64,000 bases of DNA from Pomphorhynchus laevis (Eukaryota > Acanthocephala > Palaeacanthocephala > Echinorhynchida > Pomphorhynchidae): positions 104,286 through 168,285 of the forward strand of contig WNNJ02002244.1 of the NCBI GenBank assembly GCA_012934845.2, given 5' to 3'. The notes under the pieces were generated by a model. The model was not told the DNA's origin. It saw nothing but the letters and a program-made list of their open reading frames with translations, and did no database searches. Below are positions 1 to 9,650 of this stretch, piece by piece (position 1 is the first letter of the stretch; each line of letters opens with the position of its first letter). The position numbers and the translations under genes are program-made.

Positions 1-540
1 AGCATTGATTCTTTACGGCTTCATATTCAATTTCCCACTCAAAGCTAAATTATCGGTATTTAGAAATATTGAATTTAAATGTTTTAAATGTTTTATTAAA
101 TTGAAACTTCTTGTTAAAGTATCTTAAAAGCAAGTAATGAAATTTCGTGATTATTTATTCATTTTATATTTTTTAAATCATTTTTTTAATATTAAGCAAT
201 AGATATGGCAATATTTTAAGTTTACAATTCTCGAAAAGGCAATTATTCTCCAGAACAATTTGTGACACATTATTTTATTAAGCTAATTTAAAATAAATAA
301 ACCATCGCATCGAAAATAGTGTAAAAATATTTAATAATTATTAATCTAATCCATTTATCAAAATTAGTAATCAAATCACTAATTCTGAGAAATGGATTAC
401 TATAATAATGTGTCACAAATCGTTTTAGATAATAATTAAAATAATATTTATAATATTATATAATATTATATATATTATATAATTCGATAATGCTAATTGT
501 CGAATTAATATTCTTAGTCTGATGAGGATATATAAAATGC
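1..540. other. AT-rich intergenic stretch without a gene
   Basis: No coding frame, tRNA or clear repeat was seen. The 430-485 part is a simple ATAT-like run. Confidence 0.5.
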
Positions 541-1330
541 TGCCCTGTGTTTATGCCTCTTTAGTAGGAAAACATAGTGACTTATTTATGAGTACACCAT
601 TTGGTGTCTTAGGGCAGGTGTAACAAAAAATTATATTATATATTTGTACACTTTAAAGTGTCCCTGTAAGCCAGCATTTCTATTAAAAGGAATTTAGTGC
701 CTGATGCATGGTTAAACTGCAATACGCATTGCCATGCACAGAGCTTATGCTAAATTTCCTCTGATGATTCAGATTAAGGGTAGTTCTGTTTTTCGAGCTT
801 TAAACACTGTTTAAGCGTGTGTTAAGGTGCCTATAGATGATTATTAAGTCACGGTACTGATGAGCTCCGTAAGAGCGAAACGCGTATACCGTTGTCGAAG
901 TTTGTCGTTACACATAGAATGACTGGGCATACGTAGCGACTTTGAATATTGCGACAAGAAGTCAGTTCTATTTATTGCATAAACTAATTACAATGAATAT
1001 GCATTGTATTTATGTAAAGACATTATCGTAGATATATTCGATATTTTTACCGAAATAGCGATTGATGTGTTGCAGTATTATTTACTGAATTTCTTTTATA
1101 AAGGTACATTAGCTACGAATATCAGTAGTATTTGCCACTTTGATAACGTCCGAAATGTGAATTCTGCTATTATTGAATTAGAATCGTGATTACCAAGTAT
1201 AGTCCGCCTCAATTGGATTCTTTGGGGGGGGGTGAAAGACCCCGGGTTTATTCAGTCGGAAGCCGGTGTATTGGATCGGCTGGAGGGTTTAGATCCCTAT
1301 GTTACTGAGGCCGTAGTTATAATAAAGACG
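540..1330 (+). mobile_element. Structured non-coding element carrying a hammerhead ribozyme (probable PLE terminal repeat)
   Basis: This stretch is richer in GC than its surroundings and has no convincing frame. It opens with a block resembling the interior of the 37-kb element (shared GCTGCCCTGTG, then a TTTAG motif) and contains a hammerhead ribozyme at 852-893. Just downstream is a TTGTCGAAGTT..GTTAC block also present at about 37.36 and 43.45 kb. Hammerheads of this minimal form are known from the terminal repeats of Penelope-like retroelements, and PLE coding remains start 1.3 kb further on. That link is inference. The 1198-1325 part (G-run, then GAAAGACCCC) is unexplained. Confidence 0.55.
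852..893 (+). ncRNA. Type I hammerhead ribozyme with minimal stem III
   Basis: All core positions are present. CUGAUGA lies at 858-864. Stem II is GCUC 865-868 paired with GAGC 874-877 around a CGUAA loop. GAAA is at 878-881. Stem III is only A881-U886 and C882-G885. The predicted cleavage triplet is GUA, cutting after 887. Stem I is a perfect 6-bp helix, ACGGUA 852-857 with UACCGU 888-893. Stem I is the open end, which makes it type I. Such very short stem III forms are typical of hammerheads in Penelope-like elements and are thought to act best as dimers; the stem III loop GC and flanks read CGCG, which is self-complementary. Confidence 0.88.
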
Positions 1331-2329
1331 AATTTGTTAGACTGGTTTTTTTACTATATTCACTTGTTTTCTTTTCTCGTATCTTATTATTAAGTTTTTT
1401 AGTAGTTGCATGTATTATTTAAGAAAATCTTTATTTATTTATGAATTCGAATTGCACATTCCACTCCGCATAATTGCTAAAAATTGTTTCTGTATTCCAA
1501 TCCGTCGGATATACATTTCTTTAATCTAGGATTATGCATTTAGTGAATAATATCGCCTAGTTTAACCTAGGCTCGATTAAATATTTTGGTATTATTAAAA
1601 AATGACATCAATATAAGTAGATTTTTTAATGGACATAACATGGATTTCTCTTATCTGGTTCGTGAAATAATGCTTAATTTTGCAGTCAATCTGCTAAATA
1701 TTGCCTCTATTAGCATATAAATACATCGATCACTGGCGCAGGCGGGCATAGAAGACGATAATTATTTTATAAAAATTGATTCTACAAATTGATTCTACAA
1801 AGCACTGAGCAACCTAACTATTGGAATTTGATTAAGCGTAAAATGTAAATCTTCTTTGTTGATCTTACATTTTTATTATAATTTATTTAATTTAAGTTAA
1901 ATTTTTAAAAATTATTTTTTAATTATTATAAATTTAAACGATTTAAATTAAAATTTAATTGGCAAACATTAGCTTTAAATAAAATTTCAGATATTGATAT
2001 TTCTCAAGTAAACATTCTGAATTATATTTCAGGTTTAAACAATTGCATTAAAATTATTGTGCATATCTTACGTTTGTTCGAATTGTGGATTATTTGTGTT
2101 TCTTATCGTATGAGTCTTTACTTGTTCCTTTGGATTCGAACTCAACCACAATTTCGCATATGTGTCAACCTTTCGATCAGAGAATTGATAATGACTCAGA
2201 TTGCTTAAAATAAAATATAGTGAGGGAATAATATATTGTTTGGTTAATGAAACTACTCGATATATTTGTCAACACGATGACATATTTGTTGATTGTGTCT
2301 TATTAATTAACTTAATAAATTGATAAATT
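1331..2329. other. AT-rich stretch, no gene seen
   Basis: No frame, RNA gene or recognisable repeat was found. Confidence 0.5.
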
Positions 2330-2366
2330 TGCATCCCTAGGTGTTTACACCTTAAAATGTAAACTC

Positions 2367-2511
2367 CTTCACGTGATCATGTTTAAAAGTCCCGGTAATG
2401 GCCAATAGCTAGGTCACGTATCGCGTGAAGTTAAGATTGTAGATCTTTCTAGATATTGTTCCAGCCTGCAACTGCCTTAATCAGGGCAGTTCCCTGTCAG
2501 ATGCTGCTGGA
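2367..2511 (+). other. Conserved 5' structured region of the PLE family
   Basis: Two helices can be drawn: CTTCACG 2367-2373 with CGTGAAG 2424-2430, and TCCAGC 2460-2465 with GCTGGA 2506-2511. The same region recurs at 30744-30890 and 40254-40400, where the first helix is CTTCACG with CGTGGAG, a G-U wobble replacement. Pairing is therefore kept while the sequence drifts. The function is unknown; it could be a 5' UTR structure or a template-recognition element. Confidence 0.55.
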
Positions 2512-2597
2512 TGGACCGTTGTAAGTTTAGTCTGAGTCAACTAAACTAGGTGGCGACACCGAAAAAGCAACGTTAAAAATTATGACTTAAAAGTTAC

Positions 2598-3170
2598 ATG
2601 TACTCAACCAGATTGGAAAAATACCTTAGTACTAATGATTTTAATTTTAGATATTTTAAATGTAACAGAAAAAATTATATAGTTTGTGATGTTATAAATA
2701 ATAATTACTTTGTAAATAATACAACAAACAAATGTTTTTCATTAAATATTAATAATAATTGTAACTGCAATACCGCAGGTGTAGTGTATCTAATACAATG
2801 CACATGTGGATTGCAATATATAGGAAAAACATATCAAATGTTAAAAACTAGGTTTAGGCAACACATATATAATATACAGCATAATAGTCAAACTATATTT
2901 CATAAAAATATGAGATTAATAGGAAATGATATTAAAAACTGTAAATTATTTATTTTAGAACATATTGTTGAAGAAAATAAGACAATATTAAATTAAAAAC
3001 TATTAGAAAAAGAAGATTTTTGGATTAAAACGCTTAATTCCATGTACCCATTAGGATTGAATGACGTGGTACAAGGAATTGGCAGAAGTAGTATAGTAAA
3101 TAATAAACAACTATATTATAATAATCCGGTTTATATTTTTTTGTTAAAAATTTTTTATTATAAGAAATAG
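2598..3170 (+). pseudogene. PLE C-terminal GIY-YIG endonuclease domain
   Basis: The reading frame has the hallmark GVVYLIQCTCGLQYIGKT followed by LKTRFRQHI, which is the GIY-YIG nuclease core with the Cys-rich lead-in (CNCNTA, CTCG) seen in Neptune-like Penelope elements. The PLE C-terminal block EKEDFWIKTLNSMYPLGLND follows in the same frame after an in-frame stop, so the domain is interrupted. In intact elements this domain nicks the target for target-primed reverse transcription. The upstream reverse transcriptase part is missing here. No PLE with an open RT-to-endonuclease frame exists in the window. Confidence 0.88.
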
Positions 3171-3285
3171 GCAAAATGCAATCAGCTATTACTTTGTACA
3201 CTTCATATCAATATAAATTATATTTCCATGGGGTTACATTTATTGATACAAATTCTGCTTTAATATTTAAATTCTGCTTTGATAC

Positions 3286-3745
3286 AAATGGATAAAATTG
3301 AATTATTAAAATCATTAAATACTTTAATAAATCAAATTTTTTTAAAAGTATTTATACTTTGACAAATAAAAGGTGTTCCAATTGAAGATAAGAAGGTGTA
3401 TATCTAGATATGAACATTAAATTAACATCAATCAAAACCACTATTAATTTATATCGTAAGATGACATATTTAAATTTACAATAAACATGTTTTTGCATGA
3501 GCATTCATGCATACCATATAATATAAAATATAATACATTAAATAATGAAATTTTAAGAATTGCAACAATATGTAATGATATTGGCTTTCTTCAAAATCAT
3601 TTAAATAATTTAATAGATACATATTTTAAACTAGGTTTTATAAAAATAACATCAAGCAGAAAATAGTAAAATATATAAATCAACACAATAATATTAAAAA
3701 TAAATAAAAAATCATTAGCAGAAAATTTGTATGAATGGATAATGA
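3286..3745 (+). pseudogene. PLE reverse transcriptase tail and linker relic
   Basis: The piece starts like the copy at 33982 (DKIEL, then LINQ, then the KGVP block before the RT active site). It is then joined to the linker that other copies encode after the active site (ILRIATICNDIGFLQNHLNN). It is broken and internally deleted, and is recognised mainly by alignment to the copies at 31.0, 34.0 and 40.5 kb. Confidence 0.7.
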
Positions 3746-4026
3746 ATACTATCCATTCATAATATTTTGTATTAGAATAAGATATTAGATAAACGAATTT
3801 CATCAGAGGAAATACGTCATATATAAATGAAAAAATATTAAAAATAAAGTGAATTTTTTATTGATAGTAAATAATATACTTTGTTTTTTGAAATATTTAA
3901 ATGTGGAACATATTTTTGCATGAGCATTCATGTATACCACATTTATAAAATAAAAAATATCATACATTGACTGATAATCAAATTTCACCAGAGGAAATAC
4001 GTCATTAGCATGCATTTGGTCTCGCT

Positions 4027-4090
4027 GCTATGTTGGGTCGATTAATAGGGGCCGAAACCTATTAATATAGCAGTTCTCATGATGACCTAT
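4027..4090 (+). other. PLE 3' structured motif (pseudoknot-like), copy 1
   Basis: GCTATG 4027-4032 can pair with the ATAGC at 4067-4071, enclosing a perfect 8-bp hairpin TTAATAGG 4042-4049 with CCTATTAA 4058-4065 around GGCCGAAA. The same architecture occurs at 40924-40989 and 59981-60047. Confidence 0.55.
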
Positions 4091-4285
4091 GATCCTTATT
4101 ATGATACAACGTCTGTTATTTATTAGTCAATTCATAAAAATTGACTTTTATTTTAAATTTCAATTTTAAATTTTAACTTGACATAAATATGAGATGTATA
4201 AAATATTATATAATTATTTATTATTTATCTTTATTTTTGATTTATATATCGGATAAAATACGTAAATTCAGTTAGCTGCCCTGAT

Positions 4286-5344
4286 TTGTTCTACTGACAA
4301 GTTATTTACTTGTGTACTTTGTTTTCCCGGTAATTCGATCTCTGTCAGAAATAATGAAATTATTGATACGAAATTATTTTTCTGCTTATTTTCGAGCAAG
4401 TCAAATTAGCTAAGTGGGTATTATATATAATTATAAAATAAATAAAAATAAATATAAATAATAATGCTAAATCAATAAATCAAATATTAGATAATTAATA
4501 AATTATTTAATGAATGTTTTTTCTTATAATGGAGAATTGTGAAAGTATAATAATAAATGTAAAATTATAATATTTAAATTCATAATATTATTCTACCAAG
4601 ATTAAATTCATCCATCCTTATGGAGTGATAATATACTTTAAACTAATTAATAAAATAAACTAATTTAAAAATAAATTTAAACTAAGTTGAAAATATAAAT
4701 ATCCATATTTATATATGGAAAATATTAAAATATTTTTTATATTAATTATTAATTATTTAAATTATTATTATTTGTATTATTTTGCTTTTATTTTGCTTTT
4801 ATAAATAGTAAATTGAAAATATACTATATTTATCTTTTGAAAACATAAAAGAAAAAGTTTTTAATGAAAAACGTTTTTGAATAAAAATTTTAACACAATG
4901 TTATACATACTTTGCTCTCAATACTTTGACTATTAGCACTCTTCTTTGCACGTGGTACTTTATTGAAAGGTCAACCGTTGCCAGTACACTTAATATCAAA
5001 CAAAATAATGTGTCTTGAAATAAAATTTGTAAACTGTTGGTAGATGCATAATTCGAACCATTGTACGTCAATTTGGATTATTTGTAAAGTTTTATCAGTG
5101 AAGTTCAATATCAATATCAATTTAATTAATTTAATTTAAGTACAAGATATTATCATAATGTATCATATGTTATTTGTTTCATTTAAATTAAAAATTGCCG
5201 TGTAAAATTGTGACTTTATTTAACTTTATCAATTAATATTAAACCAACTCAAAAATGAAAAAAATTAAGTAATAAATGTCTGAAGACATTTATTAAGTAA
5301 TATTTTAAGTAATATTAAGATAACAATATCATTTATTATCTTAA
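4286..5344. other. AT-rich stretch, no gene seen
   Basis: No gene or RNA was recognised. A small TAACTTTATCA-containing motif recurs near 9.79 kb on the other side of the LINE. It may mark the pre-insertion site, but no clean target duplication was found. Confidence 0.4.
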
Positions 5345-5459
5345 TAGAATAGAATTTATTTAGAGTGGCCTTTATGGTAAAATAGAACCATTTACAGGCC
5401 CACTATAAAAATTAAAAGACAAGTTTACATCCGATGAATGTTTGAACTTGTATGTAGAG

Positions 5460-8336
5460 TTATTGAATTGATTTCGGCTGAAAGTGTAATTTTAGTTCGT
5501 TTGCAAGAAGTATGGCGATCAAGGAAGTTTTGAAGTGTTTAAGCGACGTCAATGATTTTGTGTCTCGAGGAAGTTTGTTCCAAAGGCGTGGTGCAGCGAT
5601 GGTGAACGCACGATATCCGTGATTACCGTTGTGACGGGGGACGAAAAACGAGTAGGAGCGATGAGTTCTTAGGGAGAGACCAGTCGTCATATTGGATGCG
5701 CTATCAGGAAGATATAGATAAGGATGGTTGTGCCGGAATTTGATTTGCCATGCAAGTGTGAGAATTTGAGAGGTTATGCGGCTCGGAATGTCGAGCCAGT
5801 TAAGGATGCGGAGGGTGTTGGAGATGTGGTCGTACTTGCGAAGGCGGAAGATGACCCTAGCAGCCATGTGCAGAATCCTTTGTAGATAGTGAAATTGATA
5901 TGCTGGACAGTTTACGAGAAGACCTAAGCAATATTCTAGACGAGGCATGAAAAGGCTGGAGATTAAAATAGCTGTCGATTTGACGTCGAGGTTTCTACGG
6001 ACACTTCGAATGTCACGGAGGATGAGGGAGCATGAACTGATCTTGCTACGAATAAAAGGCAGAAACGAGAGATTATTGTCAAAAGGGACACCGAGGATTG
6101 TCATGATAGTCACTTCTGGTAGACGAAAATTGTGTATGTATACTGGAAAATCGAGAGCGTAAGAGTGGCGCGGTGTTATCCACATCGTGTTAGATTTCTC
6201 GTTGTTTAAAAACATACGGATTGAACAAAGATATGCGTGAATAGCAGAGAGGCAAGACGATGCATCAGAAGCGAAGTTGGATGCAGATGTAAGTGTGCAT
6301 GATGCATAGATTACTATATCGTCAGCGTACTGAATAAATTCAAAGCCGAAAGGGACCACGATGGAAGATAAATAACCAAGAAGAAGGGTGAAAAGAAGCG
6401 GCCCTAGAACAGATCCTTGTGGTACACCGCAGCTGAGAGGAACCGGCGCAGAAGAGTTGGAGTTGGAGACTACGTGATAAGAGCGATTTGAGAGGTAGGA
6501 TTTGAACCAAGAAATGACATGAGACGAGAAGCAGTAACGTAGTTTAAGACATGAGAGAAGTATAGTGTGATCAACTACATCAAAGGCGGAGGATAAATCA
6601 AGTGAAATTACAAGGTTTACTAGATGTTTGTCAAGAGCGAGAAGTAGATCATTGGAGAGTTTTGTGCATGCGGTCATAGTAGAATGTTGTGGTCGATATG
6701 CTGATTGAAAAGGTGGAAACATATAATTTGATGATATGTAGTTGCTTACCTGTCTGAGGATGAGACGCTCGAAAAGTTTTGAGATGGTCGGAAGGTTTGA
6801 TATTGGTCTATAGGAGGAGGCGGAACTTGGATCAAGATGATGCTTCTTTAATAATGGGCGAACTATGGCATGTTTGAACGACGAAGGGTAGTGTGATAAA
6901 TGGATAGACATGTTGAAGACACTTGTGAGATAAGGGCTGATGGTGTCACTTAGTAACTTTAGAATGTATGTTGGAACAGGATCGAGAGGAGAGGTTGAAT
7001 TGGGTAATCGTGCTAGGGCATCAGATACGCTTTCGATAGATAAAAGTGAAAAGTGAAACAGTTCAGTATGATATGGGGCAAGGTAGGAGAAACTAGAAGA
7101 TAATGGTACGTCGATTGAGGTCAAAGCTCGAGCTATTTTGCGTTGCAAATGAGATGCGAATTGGTTGGAAGTGATAGAGATAGACGTGACGGATTTGTTT
7201 CTACCCAAAAGGTTATTAATGGATTTCCACGCGTATTGATGATTGTCACGCAAAGATGTTTTGCTTTGCCAGTACGAGGAGCATTTTGAGTTCAAAAGAT
7301 ATCGGTATTTGCGTCGAAATTCGAGGTATTCTGAGTAAAATGACTTTAATAGCTCGGTGATATTACGACGACGGAATCTTGAGTGCATTCGGTGAAGGTG
7401 TCGTAAGGAGCGCTTGGCTCTTTGACAATCGCTATCGAACCAGGGAGCTCCTGACTGACGGCGAGGCGTACATTGTTTGAACGGCAAAATCATATCGAGT
7501 ATGCCAATAAGTTCAGTGCTGTACATGTTGGTTAAGTCGTCAAGTGAAGTGTTAGTAAAGGCGGCAAAAATTAGGAGTGTGGACGAGAGAAGGTTTATAC
7601 GCAAGTTATTTAGATCAAGTTGTTTCCATGGACGATATATATGGGGATGAGTAGGGTGTGGAGGATCATTGGTTTTAATGTTAATGGTGAGAAGGTAATG
7701 GTCGGATAGGCCCACATCTTTCACAGAAACGATGCTGCAAGTAGACGATGATTGAACAAAGATGCAATCAATGGTGCCACCTTGGATATGAGTGGATTCA
7801 GTAGGGATATATCTGAAGCCAAAGTCTGATAATGTCTTGAGTAGGTGTGACGAGTGAGCGCATGATGGTCTGTCAAGTCGAATGTTGAGGTCACCAAGAA
7901 TAATGACGGGAGATGATGTAATGCTTAGGTTAGAGAGCATATCAAAGAGTTCGTCAAAGAATGTAAGACATGGCGCAGATGAGCCTGGTCGATAGATAAG
8001 GGCGAAACAAATTCGTCTACTGAAGTGTATAGCGTTAAAGCACATCAGTTCAAATGACGTAGGGGCAACTGGAAAGTTTAGAACATGTAACGATATAGCG
8101 GGCAAAGAAAAGGAAAGTAGACCACCATGGTTGATTCTTCCTGGATCACCATGTCGAGCACGTTCGGCAACGTTTAGGTTAAGCGATACGAGTCTTCGAA
8201 TGGATATGTCGTTTGTGGAATGCCAAGATTCGGTTAGGCAGAGAAGTGAAAGTGAGTTATTTTGGAAAACTTCGAGAGCAAGTTCAAGTTTGTGGAGTAA
8301 GGAACGAATGTTGATGAGACCGATGCTAATGAGTAT
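5460..8336 (-). CDS. LINE A ORF2: EEP endonuclease and reverse transcriptase
   Basis: About 958 codons are open. The endonuclease begins with GLINIRSLLHKLE and LCLTESWH (catalytic Glu), then ILGDLNIRLDRPS and GLSDHYLL (catalytic Asp/His). The reverse transcriptase follows: SSYRPISNLPTISKLFERLI, FQSAYRPQHST, SLDLSSAFDVVDH, CGVPQGSVLGPLLFTLLL and the active site FIQYADDIVIY. It ends with the CR1/L2-type tail APRLWNKLP. No Met is needed at 8105, because the frame stays open upstream of it to 8336 and includes the start of the endonuclease. The true start codon probably lay in the shifted frame around 8340-8416. There is no RNase H domain. Confidence 0.92.
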   Translation of the reverse strand: MLISIGLINIRSLLHKLELALEVFQNNSLSLLCLTESWHSTNDISIRRLVSLNLNVAERARHGDPGRINHGGLLSFSLPAISLHVLNFPVAPTSFELMCFNAIHFSRRICFALIYRPGSSAPCLTFFDELFDMLSNLSITSSPVIILGDLNIRLDRPSCAHSSHLLKTLSDFGFRYIPTESTHIQGGTIDCIFVQSSSTCSIVSVKDVGLSDHYLLTINIKTNDPPHPTHPHIYRPWKQLDLNNLRINLLSSTLLIFAAFTNTSLDDLTNMYSTELIGILDMILPFKQCTPRRQSGAPWFDSDCQRAKRSLRHLHRMHSRFRRRNITELLKSFYSEYLEFRRKYRYLLNSKCSSYWQSKTSLRDNHQYAWKSINNLLGRNKSVTSISITSNQFASHLQRKIARALTSIDVPLSSSFSYLAPYHTELFHFSLLSIESVSDALARLPNSTSPLDPVPTYILKLLSDTISPYLTSVFNMSIHLSHYPSSFKHAIVRPLLKKHHLDPSSASSYRPISNLPTISKLFERLILRQVSNYISSNYMFPPFQSAYRPQHSTMTACTKLSNDLLLALDKHLVNLVISLDLSSAFDVVDHTILLSCLKLRYCFSSHVISWFKSYLSNRSYHVVSNSNSSAPVPLSCGVPQGSVLGPLLFTLLLGYLSSIVVPFGFEFIQYADDIVIYASCTLTSASNFASDASSCLSAIHAYLCSIRMFLNNEKSNTMWITPRHSYALDFPVYIHNFRLPEVTIMTILGVPFDNNLSFLPFIRSKISSCSLILRDIRSVRRNLDVKSTAILISSLFMPRLEYCLGLLVNCPAYQFHYLQRILHMAARVIFRLRKYDHISNTLRILNWLDIPSRITSQILTLAWQIKFRHNHPYLYLPDSASNMTTGLSLRTHRSYSFFVPRHNGNHGYRAFTIAAPRLWNKLPRDTKSLTSLKHFKTSLIAILLANELKLHFQPKSIQ

Positions 8337-8452
8337 TTAGAAAGAGAATTTAGGGATGATGATTTGGAGTTAAATGGCCCGAAACAACCCAAGGAAGAGG
8401 AGGGAGAATCAGACAATTTTCGCCTCGTTGTTGTTTGCGATTTATCATGATG

Positions 8453-9040
8453 TCATATTGAGGGTGGTGATATATTTGGTTGAATTTCGGCGGAGATTAA
8501 ATGATTTTTTTGCAAACGAATAACTCGGTTATTGCGAATTATAAATTTATGCGAAGGATCCGCCAAACGTTTTTCGTGTAATTGTTTCCTGAGTAATTTT
8601 AGTGCTTTCACCTCATGTGGTGAGAGATCCGGGCTTACATAAGCGTTGTGAAATCGAGTCGATTCTCTCAATTTGTAGGCATTATTCAGAATTGACGTGG
8701 TGGTTGCTTCATCAGATGTAACAAGTATCCACGGAGGAATATCTTGACGTTTTGCAGGGAGTCGGCGTAAATACAAACGACATGTGGATGCACAAGACAC
8801 TTTCAACGATGCGATAAGATCCGATACTAAAGCAAGATCGTCTGATGAATTAGGTAGTCCGCGTATTATTACGTTTGACGAGCGCCGTTGTTGCCTATCA
8901 CATGCTTGAATTATTGTTAGGGGAGATGTTGATTGACCATCGAATTGAGATGTTGCGAGTACTGAGCGAGTCACTTCTTTGCGGATAATAGATGCGAAAG
9001 TTTGACGAGGTATTGAGAACTCTGGATTAGAAGTTGGCAC
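8453..9040 (-). CDS. LINE A ORF1, C-terminal RRM-like part
   Basis: 195 residues are open. SSNVIIRGLPNSSDDLALV, then LRRLPAKRQDIPPWILVT and DEATTTSILNNAYKLRES, then VSPDLSPHEVKALKLLRKQL match the RRM-like core and basic C-terminus of CR1-group ORF1 proteins, which bind the element RNA. It is separated from the Cys-rich N-terminal part at 9170-9589 by a frame change, so this copy would not make the whole ORF1 protein. Confidence 0.75.
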   Translation of the reverse strand: MPTSNPEFSIPRQTFASIIRKEVTRSVLATSQFDGQSTSPLTIIQACDRQQRRSSNVIIRGLPNSSDDLALVSDLIASLKVSCASTCRLYLRRLPAKRQDIPPWILVTSDEATTTSILNNAYKLRESTRFHNAYVSPDLSPHEVKALKLLRKQLHEKRLADPSHKFIIRNNRVIRLQKNHLISAEIQPNISPPSI

Positions 9041-9169
9041 GGAAGGCGAAGAAGTGAGATTTAGAGATTCTATTCTTGTTTGTAGATCATTAATAGAGGA
9101 ATTGGCGCTCGCTAACGACTCTTTTAAGTCGGATAATAACTTAGCGGAACATAACCCACACAGAAAATC

Positions 9170-9589
9170 TCATGTGAAAAATTCCCTGGAAACTTGGCAT
9201 GGCACTTTTACGGAAGAATATATCGGACAATCCGACGTGGTACACATTAAATCTAGTGAAACAAACTCCCCTTGTGTGATAATAGGTGACAAGGATGGTA
9301 ATACACAGTTTGGAATCTGTATAGCGCTAGCAGCAAGAGAAGGATTGAATTGCAACACAGAATCTCCAAGACGAGTTGTTGAGATGTCGTTGTAGAGTAA
9401 TGTGGAATTTTCACTATTTAGAGGTAGATGGCTTTCTACAGATCGTGATCGGTTTATTTCTTTAGAATTACCGTTTTCACAGTTTTGAGCATAACAGTCC
9501 ACGCAAGTACGACCAGCTTTAGCACAGATGCAACTTCGACATATTGAGTTTTTACTGTTACAGGAACAGCAACGTGAAGAAGTAGACAT
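9170..9589 (-). CDS. LINE A ORF1, N-terminal Cys-rich part
   Basis: The start MSTSSRCCSC is followed by KNSICRSCICAKAGRTC and VDCYAQNCENG, a CCxxC..CxxCxC..CxxC cluster like the PHD/zinc-knuckle N-terminus of ORF1 in invertebrate CR1-like LINEs. The remaining ~100 residues are low in recognisable motifs. The start is the first Met of the frame and lies close to the 5' end of the element. Confidence 0.7.
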   Translation of the reverse strand: MSTSSRCCSCNSKNSICRSCICAKAGRTCVDCYAQNCENGNSKEINRSRSVESHLPLNSENSTLLYNDISTTRLGDSVLQFNPSLAASAIQIPNCVLPSLSPIITQGEFVSLDLMCTTSDCPIYSSVKVPCQVSREFFT

Positions 9590-9650
9590 TACTCAGTTGG
9601 ATGTTCTTGAAATAGTTTTGCTTGCATTCGTTTGCTCCATTGTAATTTGC

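Larger units (their letters stand above)
2330..4285 (+). mobile_element. Rearranged Penelope-like element block
   Basis: At least two PLE fragments of one family lie here. In order they are a conserved 5' structured region (2340-2515), the GIY-YIG endonuclease end of the protein (2598-3170), then a second fragment with the end of the reverse transcriptase and the linker (3286-3745) and the 3' structured tail (3786-4285, partly duplicated). In an intact PLE the order is RT, linker, endonuclease, so this is a mosaic of copies. The tail shares its ending (AATACGTA, then a CAGTTAGCTG block) with copies ending near 41.2 and 60.26 kb. Confidence 0.8.
5345..9650 (-). mobile_element. LINE A: near full-length CR1/L2-group non-LTR retrotransposon
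   Basis: On the minus strand the order is 5' end (about 9650), ORF1 with a Cys-rich N-terminus and RRM-like core, ORF2 with EEP endonuclease and reverse transcriptase, a short 3' UTR, and an end at about 5345 in a TCTATTCTATT-type short repeat rather than a poly-A tail, as is usual for the CR1/L2 group. It lies 1.6 kb beyond the E-Syt stop codon and outside the gene. ORF2 is long and open, so the copy is young. The breaks seen are one frame change within ORF1 (between about 9170 and 9050) and one at the ORF2 start (about 8340). Confidence 0.9.

Noticed and set aside
5947-6162. Plus-strand frames at 5947-6162 and 8131-8340
   Set aside because: Shadows on the opposite strand of LINE A ORF2.
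8105-8105. Start of LINE ORF2 at 8105
   Set aside because: The codon there is TTG and the frame with clear endonuclease motifs continues upstream to 8336.
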